This document shows, in pieces, positions 9,642-19,419 of a stretch of 64,000 nt of DNA. Numbering within the stretch: position 1 is the stretch's first letter; each line of letters starts with the position of its first letter. This DNA is from Pedobacter psychrotolerans (lineage in GTDB: Bacteria; Bacteroidota; Bacteroidia; Sphingobacteriales; Sphingobacteriaceae): NCBI RefSeq assembly GCF_004340665.1, contig NZ_SLWO01000002.1, forward strand, positions 725,254 to 789,253, in the 5' to 3' direction. A model generated the notes under the pieces. It did not search any database. It saw only the letters and a program-made list of their open reading frames with translations, and was not told the origin of the DNA. The translations under genes were made by a program, and so were the position numbers.

Positions 9642-10886
9642 ATGGGAAGATTACCTTTTATCATAGCTGCCTGCATTTTCATCATCATTTTCGATATTTA
9701 TTGCTTCAGGGCAATTATTTCTGTTTTCAAAAAATGGAAGCCAACCACTAAAAAAATCTTCTCCATTTTATACTGGAGCTATAGCATTCTGCTTATTATA
9801 GGGGTTTTCGCAGGCATTTACCTCAATCTTTTTCTCACCCTTAGGGCAATCATTTTAGTGGCATTCTTTTTAACAGTTGCCTGTAAAATGGCCATGTTGC
9901 CTTTCTTGGTTCTGGACGATTTACGCAGACTGTATATCAAAGTTTTCAGAAAAAAAGCGGTGGTTAAAGATCAGCCCATCAGTGAAACTGATCAGATTTC
10001 ACGTTCAGAATTTTTGGTTAAGGCAGGTTTAGTTGCGGCAGCCGTTCCACTTACATCTTTAAGCTGGGGCATCATTTCTGGTGCTTACGATTATCAGGTT
10101 AGGAAAGTAAACCTCATTTTACCTAACCTTCCAAAAGCTTTTGATGGCATTACTATGGCGCAGATTTCTGATATCCATTCTGGTAGTTTTTATAATAAGA
10201 CTGCTGTAAAAGGTGGCGTGGAATTACTGTTGGCAGAAAAACCTGATTTCGTATTTTTTACTGGCGATTTAGTGAACAACCTGACTAATGAGGTTCGAGA
10301 TTATCAGGATATTTTCTCAAAGGTTAAAGCGCCTCTTGGTGTTTATTCTTCCCTTGGAAATCACGATTATGGTGATTATTATTTTGGAAAGGAGTCATCT
10401 CCGGCCAAAGTAAAAAACCTGAAGAACATGGTGGATGTACACAAAATTATGGGCTATGATTTGTTGATGAATGATCACCGCCGACTTAAGGTTGATGGTG
10501 AAGAAATTGGTATCCTGGGCATAGAGAACTGGGGAATGGGGCGTTTTCCAAAATATGGAAAAATGGAATTAGCTGTTCAAAACACAGATGATTTACCTGT
10601 AAAACTATTATTAAGCCACGATCCTTCACACTGGCGTGGAGAGGTACTAAAAAAGTATCCGCAAATTGATGCCATGTTCAGCGGCCATACACATGGGATG
10701 CAGTTTGGTGTTCGCCTTAAAGAATATCAGTGGAGCCCCGTACAATATATCTATAAAGAGTGGGCAGGCTTATATCAGGAACAAAAACAACAGCTTTACG
10801 TTAATGTTGGCTATGGCTTTTTAGGCTATCCTGGAAGGGTTGGCGTGTTGCCAGAAATTACGGTTTTTACGTTGAAAAGAGCTTAA
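9642..10886 (+). CDS. Membrane-bound metallophosphoesterase
   Basis: Calcineurin-like phosphoesterase anchored in the inner membrane. The N-terminal 125 residues contain three or four hydrophobic helices, and a further hydrophobic stretch follows at about 126-150. The catalytic domain has all metal-binding motifs: QISDIHSG (about 174-181), FTGDLVN, SLGNHDYGDYY (about 237-247), LLSHDPSHW and FSGHTHGMQFG (about 346-356). Members of this YaeI-like group include UDP-2,3-diacylglucosamine or related phosphodiesterases, but the substrate cannot be assigned. It stands as a single gene between a terminator and a convergent two-component operon. Confidence 0.9.
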   Translation: MGRLPFIIAACIFIIIFDIYCFRAIISVFKKWKPTTKKIFSILYWSYSILLIIGVFAGIYLNLFLTLRAIILVAFFLTVACKMAMLPFLVLDDLRRLYIKVFRKKAVVKDQPISETDQISRSEFLVKAGLVAAAVPLTSLSWGIISGAYDYQVRKVNLILPNLPKAFDGITMAQISDIHSGSFYNKTAVKGGVELLLAEKPDFVFFTGDLVNNLTNEVRDYQDIFSKVKAPLGVYSSLGNHDYGDYYFGKESSPAKVKNLKNMVDVHKIMGYDLLMNDHRRLKVDGEEIGILGIENWGMGRFPKYGKMELAVQNTDDLPVKLLLSHDPSHWRGEVLKKYPQIDAMFSGHTHGMQFGVRLKEYQWSPVQYIYKEWAGLYQEQKQQLYVNVGYGFLGYPGRVGVLPEITVFTLKRA

Positions 10887-10899
10887 TATGAGAATACTG

Positions 10900-10991
10900 A
10901 AGGAGGGAATGAGAGATTGAAGGAAGGAATGAGAGAATGGAAAAGTATTACGCCAACACATTCAATCATTCTCTAATTCTATCATTCAAGC
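10900..10991. repeat. Short direct/inverted repeat stretch
   Basis: Two near-identical copies of a GAAGGARGGAATGAGAGA unit follow the phosphoesterase gene, and partly complementary ATTCAATCATTCTCT text follows about 30 bases later. It sits between two convergent genes and could form a weak hairpin terminator, but it looks mostly like degenerate repeat filler. Confidence 0.5.
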
Positions 10992-11005
10992 CTCAATCAT
11001 TTGTA

Positions 11006-11695
11006 TTACCCCGCATTAAAGCGATAGCCAACACCTCTAACGGTTTGTAATAACTGAGGGTTATCAGGATTTAATTCAATTTTTTTACGCAACCGAACAA
11101 TATGCATATCAAGTGTTCTGGTATTTACATCAGAGTTATAACCCCAAACCACCAGCATTAATTCATCACGGTTGATTACTTTTCCAGGGTTACGCAAAAA
11201 GTAAAGCAAAATGCGATTTTCCAATATGGTGAGCTCAATTTTCTTTCCTTCTCTGAATAAAGTATGAATATTCGGATGGTGCTCCATATTACCAAAACGG
11301 TGAATTTCGGCCGTATCTTTATTTACAATAAACTTCACCTTGCTCTCCAACATGGCTACCAATACATCCATATTAAAAGGCTTGGTGATATAATCTGAAG
11401 CGCCAAAATTATACGCATCAATTTTATCTACATCCTGGGCTTTTGCTGTCATCATAATGATCAGGTTCTCGAAGCCTTGTTTACGAACATTTTCGCATAC
11501 TTCGGCACCCTGTTTACCTGGCATCATCCAATCCAATAGTACAATATCAGGCTGGTCAGCGATAATGATCCGCTCGCCAGATTCTCCATCATTTGCTTCT
11601 AAAACGGTATAGCCTTCGGCTTTTAAACGGTGTGCAACTAAAAAACGAAGATTTTCATCATCTTCTACAATTAATATTTTTACTTCTTTAGACAT
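11006..11695 (-). CDS. OmpR-family response regulator
   Basis: Receiver domain at 1-120 with acidic pocket VEDDENL, phosphoacceptor Asp55 in IVLLDWMMPG and the Lys in SDYITKPFN. A winged-helix domain follows (about 135-229), ending in the OmpR signature TRTLDMHIVRLRKKI and QTVRGVGYRF. It is the last gene of a three-gene minus-strand unit with a histidine kinase and an S9-peptidase-like lipoprotein, and is 101 bases from the kinase stop. It should act as a DNA-binding transcription factor in the cytoplasm. The regulon cannot be seen from the window. Confidence 0.95.
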   Translation of the reverse strand: MSKEVKILIVEDDENLRFLVAHRLKAEGYTVLEANDGESGERIIIADQPDIVLLDWMMPGKQGAEVCENVRKQGFENLIIMMTAKAQDVDKIDAYNFGASDYITKPFNMDVLVAMLESKVKFIVNKDTAEIHRFGNMEHHPNIHTLFREGKKIELTILENRILLYFLRNPGKVINRDELMLVVWGYNSDVNTRTLDMHIVRLRKKIELNPDNPQLLQTVRGVGYRFNAG

Positions 11696-11796
11696 TTGTG
11701 TGTATTTATATGTTGTAAAGTTAAAAGATTGAAAAATTTAAAGGTTGTCAAAACAACATTCAACCTTTCCAATATATCCAGCGTTTCTATTACATT

Positions 11797-13464
11797 TTAA
11801 CTATTATAGGGCAATACAATTTTAAATTCTGTACCCAAACCTACTTTACTTTTAACAGAGATTTCTCCCTCCATAAAGTTAACCAGTTCCTTGCAAAAAG
11901 CCAAACCAAGGCCTACGCTTCCCATTTGATTATATTCGTTTTGTATCCTGAAAAACTTTTTAAAGATATTATTCAATTCCCCTGAAGCGATACCAATTCC
12001 CTTATCTGCAAAGCGAAAAACCAAAACTCCTTTTATCAGCTTGGCACTCATATGTAACTTTTTATTTTCAGGTTTTGAGTATTTGTATGCATTCTCTGCC
12101 AGGTTATCAAACAAACTACCTAATAACACGGGATCAGTGATGAAGGTTTTAAAACCAACCACTTCATAAGTCATCTTAAAATCTGGGTGCTTTAAAGTAT
12201 GCGACTCAATGGTACTTTCAATAAAATCACGAATATTAACCGTTTCCTGATTGAGTTTAATCGCTTTATTTTCAATCTGTGTAAAAGCCAGCAGCTTGTT
12301 CATTAAACCATTCAATTTATCAGCTTCCTCATCCAGTATTTTACCATAAAGTTGTTGCTCTTTCTGGCTTAAAGCTGTGGCACTTTTAATATTATTACCT
12401 GCAATTTTAATCACGCTTACCGGAGTTTTAAACTCGTGCGTCAGGTTATTTACAAAATCATACTGCAACTTAAACATTTTACTATTGATATTTAAGTTAC
12501 GATATATTAAAAAAGCAACCAAAAGTAGCACACCATATACCAAGAGCAAAACAAGGGCAATAGGCATAAAGTATATAAATATTTCTCTTTTGATGTAAGA
12601 TTTAGAACTCGTCAGGTATAACTTGAAATCAGAAAAAGCACCTGGTAATGCAATCTCTGTGGTCATGTTTTCATCGGAGGTATCAATTGGATCGTATGTT
12701 AATGGCTCTACCTGAATTTTCTGATATAACAATGGTCTGGTATTTACCACCTTAATTTTATTCGGGTTTAGCTGAAAAACGAGCATATCCTGCTGGTAAA
12801 CGGGTGAAGGATTTAACCTGCGCCGCATCATATCTTTATAGACTTTTAAATCTTCCCTTCTTGGAATATTCAGGTAGGTAATTTTATTGGAGCTAACGAC
12901 AGAAAAGTTGGTAAACAGTTCTTCCTGTGTAGGCACAGCAACGGTATCTAACTGATCAACAAATGTGACTAATTTATACGCCATGGCATTGAAATCATCA
13001 CCAACTTTAAAAGATTTGGTATCAGATTCAGAAAACAACCTGATTGAATCTGCAGCTACATTTTTGCCAAACTGAAAAATAGATTTTGGCCCGATTGATA
13101 ACTTCCCGACATTCATGCCATCTTTTACCGGCATGTTTTTAACTTCGGTATCGTAAAAGGTTACCCTTGATACAAATGAGTATTTAAGCATTATGGTGTC
13201 TACAAACTTGGATGCTGTAGCAGAATCCAGAAACCCGTTATAATAAGAGATTTCAGGCATTTTATTCTGAAAGAAATCATTATAAGGCTTAATACTTTGC
13301 TCCAGTACATTTACCTTTTCTGAAACGAATTCATTTTCTATAGATTTCTTGCTGAAATTGAAAGCCAGAAAAAGAGACAGCACAAATAAGATGGATATGA
13401 GTACGATAAAGGTAACACCTAGTGAAAAATTTTTGCGATAGCCACTCTTCTTATCCAGCGCCAT
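11797..13464 (-). CDS. Sensor histidine kinase (two-TM, HisKA/HATPase)
   Basis: 555-residue membrane kinase. A first membrane helix (about 14-36) is followed by a periplasmic sensor of about 260 residues that I do not recognise, a second helix (about 299-322), then the HisKA domain with His343 in NNLTHEFKTPVS. The ATPase domain shows N box DNLAENAYKYS, G1 RFADKGIGIASGE and G2 SVGLGLAFCKEL. No HAMP domain is evident. The start codon is three bases downstream of the S9-like gene stop, so the two are translated from one message. Its partner is the OmpR-type regulator at 11006. Confidence 0.94.
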   Translation of the reverse strand: MALDKKSGYRKNFSLGVTFIVLISILFVLSLFLAFNFSKKSIENEFVSEKVNVLEQSIKPYNDFFQNKMPEISYYNGFLDSATASKFVDTIMLKYSFVSRVTFYDTEVKNMPVKDGMNVGKLSIGPKSIFQFGKNVAADSIRLFSESDTKSFKVGDDFNAMAYKLVTFVDQLDTVAVPTQEELFTNFSVVSSNKITYLNIPRREDLKVYKDMMRRRLNPSPVYQQDMLVFQLNPNKIKVVNTRPLLYQKIQVEPLTYDPIDTSDENMTTEIALPGAFSDFKLYLTSSKSYIKREIFIYFMPIALVLLLVYGVLLLVAFLIYRNLNINSKMFKLQYDFVNNLTHEFKTPVSVIKIAGNNIKSATALSQKEQQLYGKILDEEADKLNGLMNKLLAFTQIENKAIKLNQETVNIRDFIESTIESHTLKHPDFKMTYEVVGFKTFITDPVLLGSLFDNLAENAYKYSKPENKKLHMSAKLIKGVLVFRFADKGIGIASGELNNIFKKFFRIQNEYNQMGSVGLGLAFCKELVNFMEGEISVKSKVGLGTEFKIVLPYNS

Positions 13465-13467
13465 AAC

Positions 13468-15354
13468 TTATTTCTTGCTGATATTGTTTTTTAAAAACTC
13501 TTCCAATGCTTTGTACAAAGCTGTTCTCCCCTGTTGCCTTTTAATTGGATTTGGCCCCTCTTCTTTTTCAATGTAGGTAACAGGTACATTTCTCTTTTTA
13601 AGTTCTTTAATAAACTGCACACCTTCGGCTACATTCACCCGTGGATCTTTAGGATTCTGGGCAATGAAAAGGGGTAATTTAAACCGATCAGCATGAAAAA
13701 CAGGCGAAGCCGAACGCAGGTAGTCTGTATCCGTTACCGGGTTGCCAATAATCTCGTAATACATTTGTAGATTAGACTTTAAAAATGGCGGAATTCCCTT
13801 CAGGTAACTAAATAAATTAATCACTCCAGAATTTGATCCTCCACAACTATAAAGATCAGCATTTTTATACAAACAATTCAGCGCAATATAGCCACCAAAA
13901 CCATTGCCATAAATGGCTATTTTTTTTGGGTTTGCAATTTTATTTGCAATCAGCCAGCGAACGCCATCATTCACATCTTCCTGTATTTTATCATCCCACT
14001 CTTTAAAACCCGCAGCATAAAAAGATTTACCATAGCCATTTGAGCCACGATAGTTGACTTGCAATACAGCATAACCCCTATTAGCCAGAAATTGAACTTC
14101 GGCATTATAACCCCAGGTATTTCTTCCACCCGGACCATTGTGAGGCAAAACGACCACTGGCAAATTGGTTTTCTTTGTACCTTTTGGAAGGGTTAAATAG
14201 CCGTTAATGGTTAAACTATCAGAACTTTTAAAACTGATGGGCTTCATATCGCTCATCGATTCCCCTTTAATGGAAGAGTTGATATCAGTAAGTTTTTTAA
14301 GTTTATTTTCGCTAACGGTATATAGATAATAAGAGCCCGGGTTTTTATCAGTGAAGGTTCTAACCACAAAAACGTTATCCATTTTATCGTTATCCATAAT
14401 GCGCCATTCGGTGCCGGGTAAGAGTTGATCTATTTTACTGTAGGTAAGTTTGGTCTCGTTATCCAGGTAATATTTTTGCTTTTTCCAGGTCTCACAGGTA
14501 ACAAACATAATTTTATTTTGTATTCTGGAATACCTGGTTTCTGTAACATTCAGGGTATCATTCGCAAAAAGCACCTTTTTTTCTTTACCTGTTTTTAAAT
14601 CCAAGGCCACCAATGCATTTTTATCCCGGTTTACACTAGAAATTGCATATAACACATTAGGCTCATTTTCTGGAAAGGCTACAGGCTGAAAAGTAGTTTC
14701 AAAATTGTTGGTAATTACAGGCAGAAAAGGCTTTCTTTCATTCTCCCGGTAAAGCAGCGTTTCATTTACGCCATCACTGGCAACCGCAATTTTTAGAATC
14801 CCCTTATTATCCGTCATCCATTCGGTAATATTGCCCGGGTTTTTAGCGGCAATTTCCATTTTTCCATTCCGAACGTTTAACCGATAAACATCAAAAACAG
14901 TTGAATCCCGTTTATTTGAAGCTACAATGATATATTTATCATCAATTAACTGATCTTCAATTACCCGAACCCTGGTTTTTTCATTTGAACTCAGTTGCAC
15001 TTGTTTACTTCCATCCTTGTTGATGACAAAGAGGTCGGATTTTCTTTCTTTAGTATCATCTTCGGCATAATAAATCAATTCATTGTTACTGGTCCAAAAA
15101 TGAAAGCTGATTGATTTTTCTGTAAGATGTGTAAGCTGAACACTTTTTCCTGTGGCCAGGTTCTCGACGAATAAATCAAGCTTTTTATCCTGAAGTTTAA
15201 GATAGGACAGGCTTTTGCCATCAGGCGAAATACGATAATACGCTTTATCCTGTGTTTTAAAGAAATCATCAACAGGTATAATTCCTACATCACCCGAGCG
15301 CTTACAAGCACAGATTGCAGCAATAAAAACCAATAAAATAATCCTTTTCAACAT
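13468..15354 (-). CDS. S9 prolyl-oligopeptidase-like lipoprotein, probably inactive
   Basis: Signal sequence ending in a lipobox (FIAAICACKRSG) points to a lipoprotein. Residues about 30-370 form a WD-like beta-propeller (repeats such as SPDGKSLSYLKL), and 380-628 is an alpha/beta-hydrolase of peptidase family S9. The nucleophile elbow reads YGNGFGGY, so the expected GxSxGG Ser is Gly485. The catalytic Asp is kept (Asp570 in NPKDPRV), but the His usually found in an EGHG motif is replaced: the region reads EEGPNPIKRQQ. With Ser and His missing it should not hydrolyse peptides. It is the first gene of an operon with a kinase and regulator, which suggests a sensing or scaffolding role (inference). 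Confidence 0.88.
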   Translation of the reverse strand: MLKRIILLVFIAAICACKRSGDVGIIPVDDFFKTQDKAYYRISPDGKSLSYLKLQDKKLDLFVENLATGKSVQLTHLTEKSISFHFWTSNNELIYYAEDDTKERKSDLFVINKDGSKQVQLSSNEKTRVRVIEDQLIDDKYIIVASNKRDSTVFDVYRLNVRNGKMEIAAKNPGNITEWMTDNKGILKIAVASDGVNETLLYRENERKPFLPVITNNFETTFQPVAFPENEPNVLYAISSVNRDKNALVALDLKTGKEKKVLFANDTLNVTETRYSRIQNKIMFVTCETWKKQKYYLDNETKLTYSKIDQLLPGTEWRIMDNDKMDNVFVVRTFTDKNPGSYYLYTVSENKLKKLTDINSSIKGESMSDMKPISFKSSDSLTINGYLTLPKGTKKTNLPVVVLPHNGPGGRNTWGYNAEVQFLANRGYAVLQVNYRGSNGYGKSFYAAGFKEWDDKIQEDVNDGVRWLIANKIANPKKIAIYGNGFGGYIALNCLYKNADLYSCGGSNSGVINLFSYLKGIPPFLKSNLQMYYEIIGNPVTDTDYLRSASPVFHADRFKLPLFIAQNPKDPRVNVAEGVQFIKELKKRNVPVTYIEKEEGPNPIKRQQGRTALYKALEEFLKNNISKK

Positions 15355-15624
15355 AAATAATTTCTCGCCGGGATGACAAAAATAGGCATCTCAACCACTT
15401 AACTCTAGTTTACACTAACAATGTTACTTTAATAACAAATCTAAACCTGTCGTCCAATTTAGTATTTATTCAGAATCTGAGAAAAACAACTGCTACAATA
15501 ACCCTGCTCAAAATTTAAAGCAATAAAGCTTCCAGTTATACTAAATCAATTTAGTTATTCTTTAACACTAAATCTTTTACCTTTCGCGTCTTTTTATTAC
15601 ATTTAAAATTTACAAAATAGGATT

Positions 15625-17448
15625 ATGAATCGTTTAATCACCTTCACATTTTTCATTTTAAGCTTTAATGTTCAGGCGCAGATTATCAATAATAATTCAT
15701 CTTTTTTATCAGAAGATAACAATTTAGCCATCCAATATTACCGGGATGGAGATTACGAGAAAGCTGTTGTTTTGCTGGAAAAAATGTTCGCCAATCCTAA
15801 TAACGAAGGCTATTTTGACATTTATTTCAATAGCTTATTAAAACTGAAACGTTATGATGTAGCTGAAAAAGTAGTTAAAAAAGTGATGAAACAGCATCCG
15901 GAAAATGATGCTTATCCAATTGCGCTGGGCAAGCTTTATCAGGAAAAAGGTGATGTACAATCTGCTAATAAAATATTTAATGACATCATCGCGAAACTCC
16001 CGAAGGATGAATTTATGATCCGGAATTTAGCGAATAACTTTTATCGCTTCGAGAACTACGATTTGGCAGTTCAAACCTTTAAACAAGGAAGAAAGATTCT
16101 CGCAAATGATCAGCTCTTCACTTACGAATTGTTGAACATCTATCGGTATAAAAAAGATAAACCCATGCTAATGCAGGAGTATCTGGACATATTACCTTCC
16201 ACACCGCAATTATTGCTGCAGGCTGAGAATGTACTTTCAATGATTTTTGAGGATAAAAGTGACTATCAGACTTTTCAGGCGGCCATATTAAGAAAGATCC
16301 AAAAAGCACCCGATGCAGAAATTTACATTCAACTTTTAACATGGAACTATATTCAGCAACAAGAGTTTGATGCAGCCTTGCGCCAGCTTATTGCCTTTGA
16401 TAAACGTACAAAAGCTGATGGAGGAACCCTATTTAATGCCAGTTTTACATTTATAGATAATGGCGCTTACGAAACGGCAATAAAAGCTTATGAATATTTG
16501 TTAACCAAAGGAAAAGAAAATCAATATTACCTGCCATCGAAAATTGAAATGTTGAATACCAGATACAACCTCCAAACTTCGGGAAAATACTCAGTGGCAG
16601 ATCTGAATTTACTTGCTAAGGATTATCAGGGTTTGCTGGATGAAAATGGGAAGAACAGGAATACATTATTTGCCATTAAAAAATTGGCGAACCTGCAGGC
16701 ATACTATTTAAATGAGCCGGGTAAAGCCGAAAAAGGCCTGGAAGAAGCCTTGCAAATACCCGGAATTGGCGCAACAGATCTTGGACAGTTGAAACTGGAT
16801 TTAGGTGATGTTTATATCCTAAGCAACCAACCTTGGGAAGCATTTTTGGTTTACGAACAAGTAAGTAAGCAATTTGAAAGTCAGCCCATTGGGAATGAAG
16901 CGCGTTTTAGAAGTGCCAAACTTTCTTTTTACCAGGGAAACTTTGATTACAGCAACGGACAGTGCCAGGTACTTAAAGCAGCAACCTCCCAGCTTATTGC
17001 CAATGATGCACTTAACTTAAGCTTACTGATTTCTGATAATATTCAAACCCCAACTGATAGCAATGCATTAAAAATGTATGCTGATGCTGAAATGCTGGTA
17101 TTTAGAAACCTGCCTGCGCAGGCGGTAAAAAAATTAGACAGCATTGCTATTTCCTATCCGCAAAATGGTTTGGCCGATGCTATATTAATGATCAAAGCCA
17201 GAATATTTATTAAATCAGCGGATTTCCAGAAGGCTGCAAATATGCTAAAAAAAGTTGCAGATGATTTTAAAGATGGCATCTGGACTGATGATGCATTGTT
17301 TACTTTAGGTGATTTATATGAGAAGAAACTCAATGACATCGCACAAGCCAAAAGCTATTTCCAAAAGCTGATCACAGATTATCCGGGAAGCATGTTTAGT
17401 GCCGAAGCCAGAAAAAGGTTTAGAAATTTAAGAGGGGATGGGGTTTAG
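15625..17448 (+). CDS. TPR-repeat exported protein
   Basis: 607 residues with a signal peptide (MNRLITFTFFILSFNVQAQ) cleaved before IINNN. The rest is helical repeats of the tetratricopeptide type, for example AIQYYRDGDYEKAVVLLEKM, and the C terminus looks like a BamD/YbgF-type TPR (LFTLGDLYEKKLNDIAQAKS). Such proteins act in envelope protein complexes in Bacteroidota. It is preceded by 270 bases without a gene and converges with the minus-strand gene at 17445, overlapping it by four bases. Function beyond protein-protein contact is not assignable. Confidence 0.85.
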   Translation: MNRLITFTFFILSFNVQAQIINNNSSFLSEDNNLAIQYYRDGDYEKAVVLLEKMFANPNNEGYFDIYFNSLLKLKRYDVAEKVVKKVMKQHPENDAYPIALGKLYQEKGDVQSANKIFNDIIAKLPKDEFMIRNLANNFYRFENYDLAVQTFKQGRKILANDQLFTYELLNIYRYKKDKPMLMQEYLDILPSTPQLLLQAENVLSMIFEDKSDYQTFQAAILRKIQKAPDAEIYIQLLTWNYIQQQEFDAALRQLIAFDKRTKADGGTLFNASFTFIDNGAYETAIKAYEYLLTKGKENQYYLPSKIEMLNTRYNLQTSGKYSVADLNLLAKDYQGLLDENGKNRNTLFAIKKLANLQAYYLNEPGKAEKGLEEALQIPGIGATDLGQLKLDLGDVYILSNQPWEAFLVYEQVSKQFESQPIGNEARFRSAKLSFYQGNFDYSNGQCQVLKAATSQLIANDALNLSLLISDNIQTPTDSNALKMYADAEMLVFRNLPAQAVKKLDSIAISYPQNGLADAILMIKARIFIKSADFQKAANMLKKVADDFKDGIWTDDALFTLGDLYEKKLNDIAQAKSYFQKLITDYPGSMFSAEARKRFRNLRGDGV

Positions 17449-18104
17449 CGCATGCTTAAAAATTTAACTAAGATATAAATCAACAATGCTATTACGCCCA
17501 AAATCATCATCCGTTCACCGTGAATTCGATCTTTGTTTGAATAGATATGAATTTGTTCTCCATTTGGCAAGGTTTTCTGTTGATTCCTAAGGTACCAGCC
17601 GATCAGAATTCCTAAAAGGCCACCCAAAAACACAAGAATATAACCAATAACAACTAGCAATATTGGACTCTTTTCTGGCTTGGATAATTCCACTATTCTT
17701 TGCGCTCTTATTGAATTAATTTCGTTCAGATCAATTCGCACACCTCGGTCATTCAATAACTTTTGTGCAAGTTGAAAATCCAAAGCGCTCCATTCATCTT
17801 GCTTTTCAAATACTTCTTTTAATTCATCATCAGTGAAATTAAAAAGGTAATGACTTGAATCAACAGAATTCAAATCTTGCGCTGCAATTTCTTGAAGTAA
17901 TTGATTTGCGTTATCAAAATTCGATGGTTTTAGCTTAATTCTAAAATCTTTATCAATTTCATTATTGGCAAAAGTAACATCAAAATTGGCAGAGACGTCT
18001 TCTAGCAAATATTCAATATGATGCTGTTTCAACATATCGCCCAAGGCTAAGGCAGCTGCTTTATCATTGAACCTTTGAAAAGTTACAAATTGATCTTCAA
18101 TCAT
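17445..18104 (-). CDS. Hypothetical membrane protein with DUF2007-like N terminus
   Basis: 219 residues. The first 75 residues (FVTFQRFNDKAAALALGDML, then KDFRIKLKPSNFDNANQLL) resemble the small DUF2007 'putative signal transducing' fold that begins many Bacteroidota proteins. Two hydrophobic helices lie at about 150-170 and 198-216, so the protein is probably anchored in the inner membrane with its N-terminal domain in the cytoplasm. No catalytic motif is visible. It sits 28 bases downstream of the GNAT gene stop and may be co-transcribed with it. Confidence 0.65.
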   Translation of the reverse strand: MIEDQFVTFQRFNDKAAALALGDMLKQHHIEYLLEDVSANFDVTFANNEIDKDFRIKLKPSNFDNANQLLQEIAAQDLNSVDSSHYLFNFTDDELKEVFEKQDEWSALDFQLAQKLLNDRGVRIDLNEINSIRAQRIVELSKPEKSPILLVVIGYILVFLGGLLGILIGWYLRNQQKTLPNGEQIHIYSNKDRIHGERMMILGVIALLIYILVKFLSMR

Positions 18105-18132
18105 AAGTTACTATTAATGTTATATATAAATG

Positions 18133-18687
18133 CTATCTCCAATCCCATACTACTACATTCCACGCCACACCAGCAACATCTGTGTAAGTATAAATGGTTT
18201 TAAAGCCTATCCTTTCATGAGCTTTCATAGACCTTAAATTAATGTAGGCAATTTCTGTAATCGCAAAATCATAACGGGAAGCAAAATGATTTTTATACGC
18301 TTCATAACACTGATCAAATAAACCTTGTCCGCGGTAATTCTTATCTACACAAACTTGTCCTACTACAATATAATGATAATCACCAACGGGCATTCCTTTG
18401 AATTGGATATGATCAAAGCTTTCATACATTTCTACCAATCGGGGGATGTCATTCTTCGATTGTTCGGTCATTCCCAACACATAGGCAATAACCTGCTCAC
18501 CGTCTTTAGCAATGATATTTTTTTCATGAAGATGCATTTTCTTCAGATCATCAAGTGTATGTGAAACCGTTACAAATCCCTGCTCGCTAATTTCTAAAAG
18601 AGATAAATCCATTTTTAGATTTTTCTTTTGAAGGATTATAATTCCTTCCAGGTCAGAAGAAGTATTAGACGTGGTTATTTCAATCAT
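18133..18687 (-). CDS. GNAT-family N-acetyltransferase
   Basis: 184 residues with the acetyl-CoA-binding motif A of GNAT enzymes, VGQVCVDKNYRGQGLFDQCY (about 105-124), and the typical late motif ALRSMKAHERIGF-like text NLRSMKAHERIGFKTI. It should transfer an acetyl group from acetyl-CoA to an amine on a small molecule or protein; the acceptor is unknown. Cytoplasmic, single domain. The hypothetical membrane gene at 17445 lies directly downstream. Confidence 0.88.
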   Translation of the reverse strand: MIEITTSNTSSDLEGIIILQKKNLKMDLSLLEISEQGFVTVSHTLDDLKKMHLHEKNIIAKDGEQVIAYVLGMTEQSKNDIPRLVEMYESFDHIQFKGMPVGDYHYIVVGQVCVDKNYRGQGLFDQCYEAYKNHFASRYDFAITEIAYINLRSMKAHERIGFKTIYTYTDVAGVAWNVVVWDWR

Positions 18688-18748
18688 AATATCGGCAATT
18701 AGTGAGCACTAAATATAACTAATCTATTCGTTCCTATATTTTCTTCGT

Positions 18749-18756
18749 TATCTTTG
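18749..18756 (+). promoter_or_regulatory. -7 box TATCTTTG abutting start codon
   Basis: Perfect match to TAnnTTTG, ending 4 bases before the ATG at 18761. Transcription would start at or next to the start codon, giving a leaderless message. Confidence 0.55.
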
Positions 18757-18760
18757 CAAT

Positions 18761-19063
18761 ATGCTTTTATATAATGTTACATTGATTTTAGAAGAATCTG
18801 CAGCAGCAGAATGGTTACAATGGATGCAGGAAACCCACATCCCTGCAGTTATGGCTACCGGAATGTTTGTATCTAACCGCTTATTAAAAGTGTTGGATTC
18901 TCCAAACGAAGGTGTTACCTATTGTACGCAATACATTGCTGAAAATCAGGAAAACTACAATCAATATCAACAAGTTTATGCACCAGCTTTACAGGAAGAC
19001 TTGAATGAAAAGTTTAAAAATCGTTTTGTAGCTTATAGAACACTAATGGAGTTTGTTGGCTAG
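18761..19063 (+). CDS. DUF4286 family protein
   Basis: A 100-residue cytoplasmic protein matching the DUF4286 pattern of Bacteroidota: MLLYNVTLILEESAAAEWLQ at the start and KFKNRFVAYRTLMEFVG at the end. Its length fits the family (about 100). Function is unknown; the fold is likely a ferredoxin-like dimeric barrel (inference from the strand/helix pattern). It is a single gene with its own -7 box and converges with the MazG-like gene. Confidence 0.82.
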   Translation: MLLYNVTLILEESAAAEWLQWMQETHIPAVMATGMFVSNRLLKVLDSPNEGVTYCTQYIAENQENYNQYQQVYAPALQEDLNEKFKNRFVAYRTLMEFVG

Positions 19064-19092
19064 ATTCAACACTCCAAACTCCGCCTCTAAAC

Positions 19093-19419
19093 TTATTTTA
19101 GCTTCTCATTATTCCGGTGTCTGTCTGCATCTCGAATACTTTTCTTTTCCAGATTTTTGGCAAGCGCTTCGGTTAGATTGATGCCGGTTTGGTTGGCCAG
19201 ACAAATCAGCACGAACATCACATCGGCCATTTCATCAGCCAGGTTTACAGCCTCATCGCTTTTTTTAAAAGATTGCTCACCATATTGACGGGCCATAATC
19301 CGGGCCACCTCCCCCACTTCTTCCATTAAAATTGCGGTATTGGTTAATTCATTAAAATACCTGATTCCAGTAGTTTTGATCCACTGATCTACAGTTTCTT
19401 GTGCTTCGTTAATGGTCAT
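19093..19419 (-). CDS. MazG-like nucleotide pyrophosphohydrolase
   Basis: 108 residues of the all-alpha NTP pyrophosphatase superfamily. The magnesium-binding signature is present: MEEVGEVARIMARQYGE and LADEMADVMFVLICLA (EExxE then ExxD). Such enzymes hydrolyse non-canonical or excess (d)NTPs to monophosphate and pyrophosphate as house-cleaning. The start overlaps the 3' end of the GT39 gene by 11 bases, so the two are translationally coupled although their functions look unrelated. Confidence 0.88.
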   Translation of the reverse strand: MTINEAQETVDQWIKTTGIRYFNELTNTAILMEEVGEVARIMARQYGEQSFKKSDEAVNLADEMADVMFVLICLANQTGINLTEALAKNLEKKSIRDADRHRNNEKLK

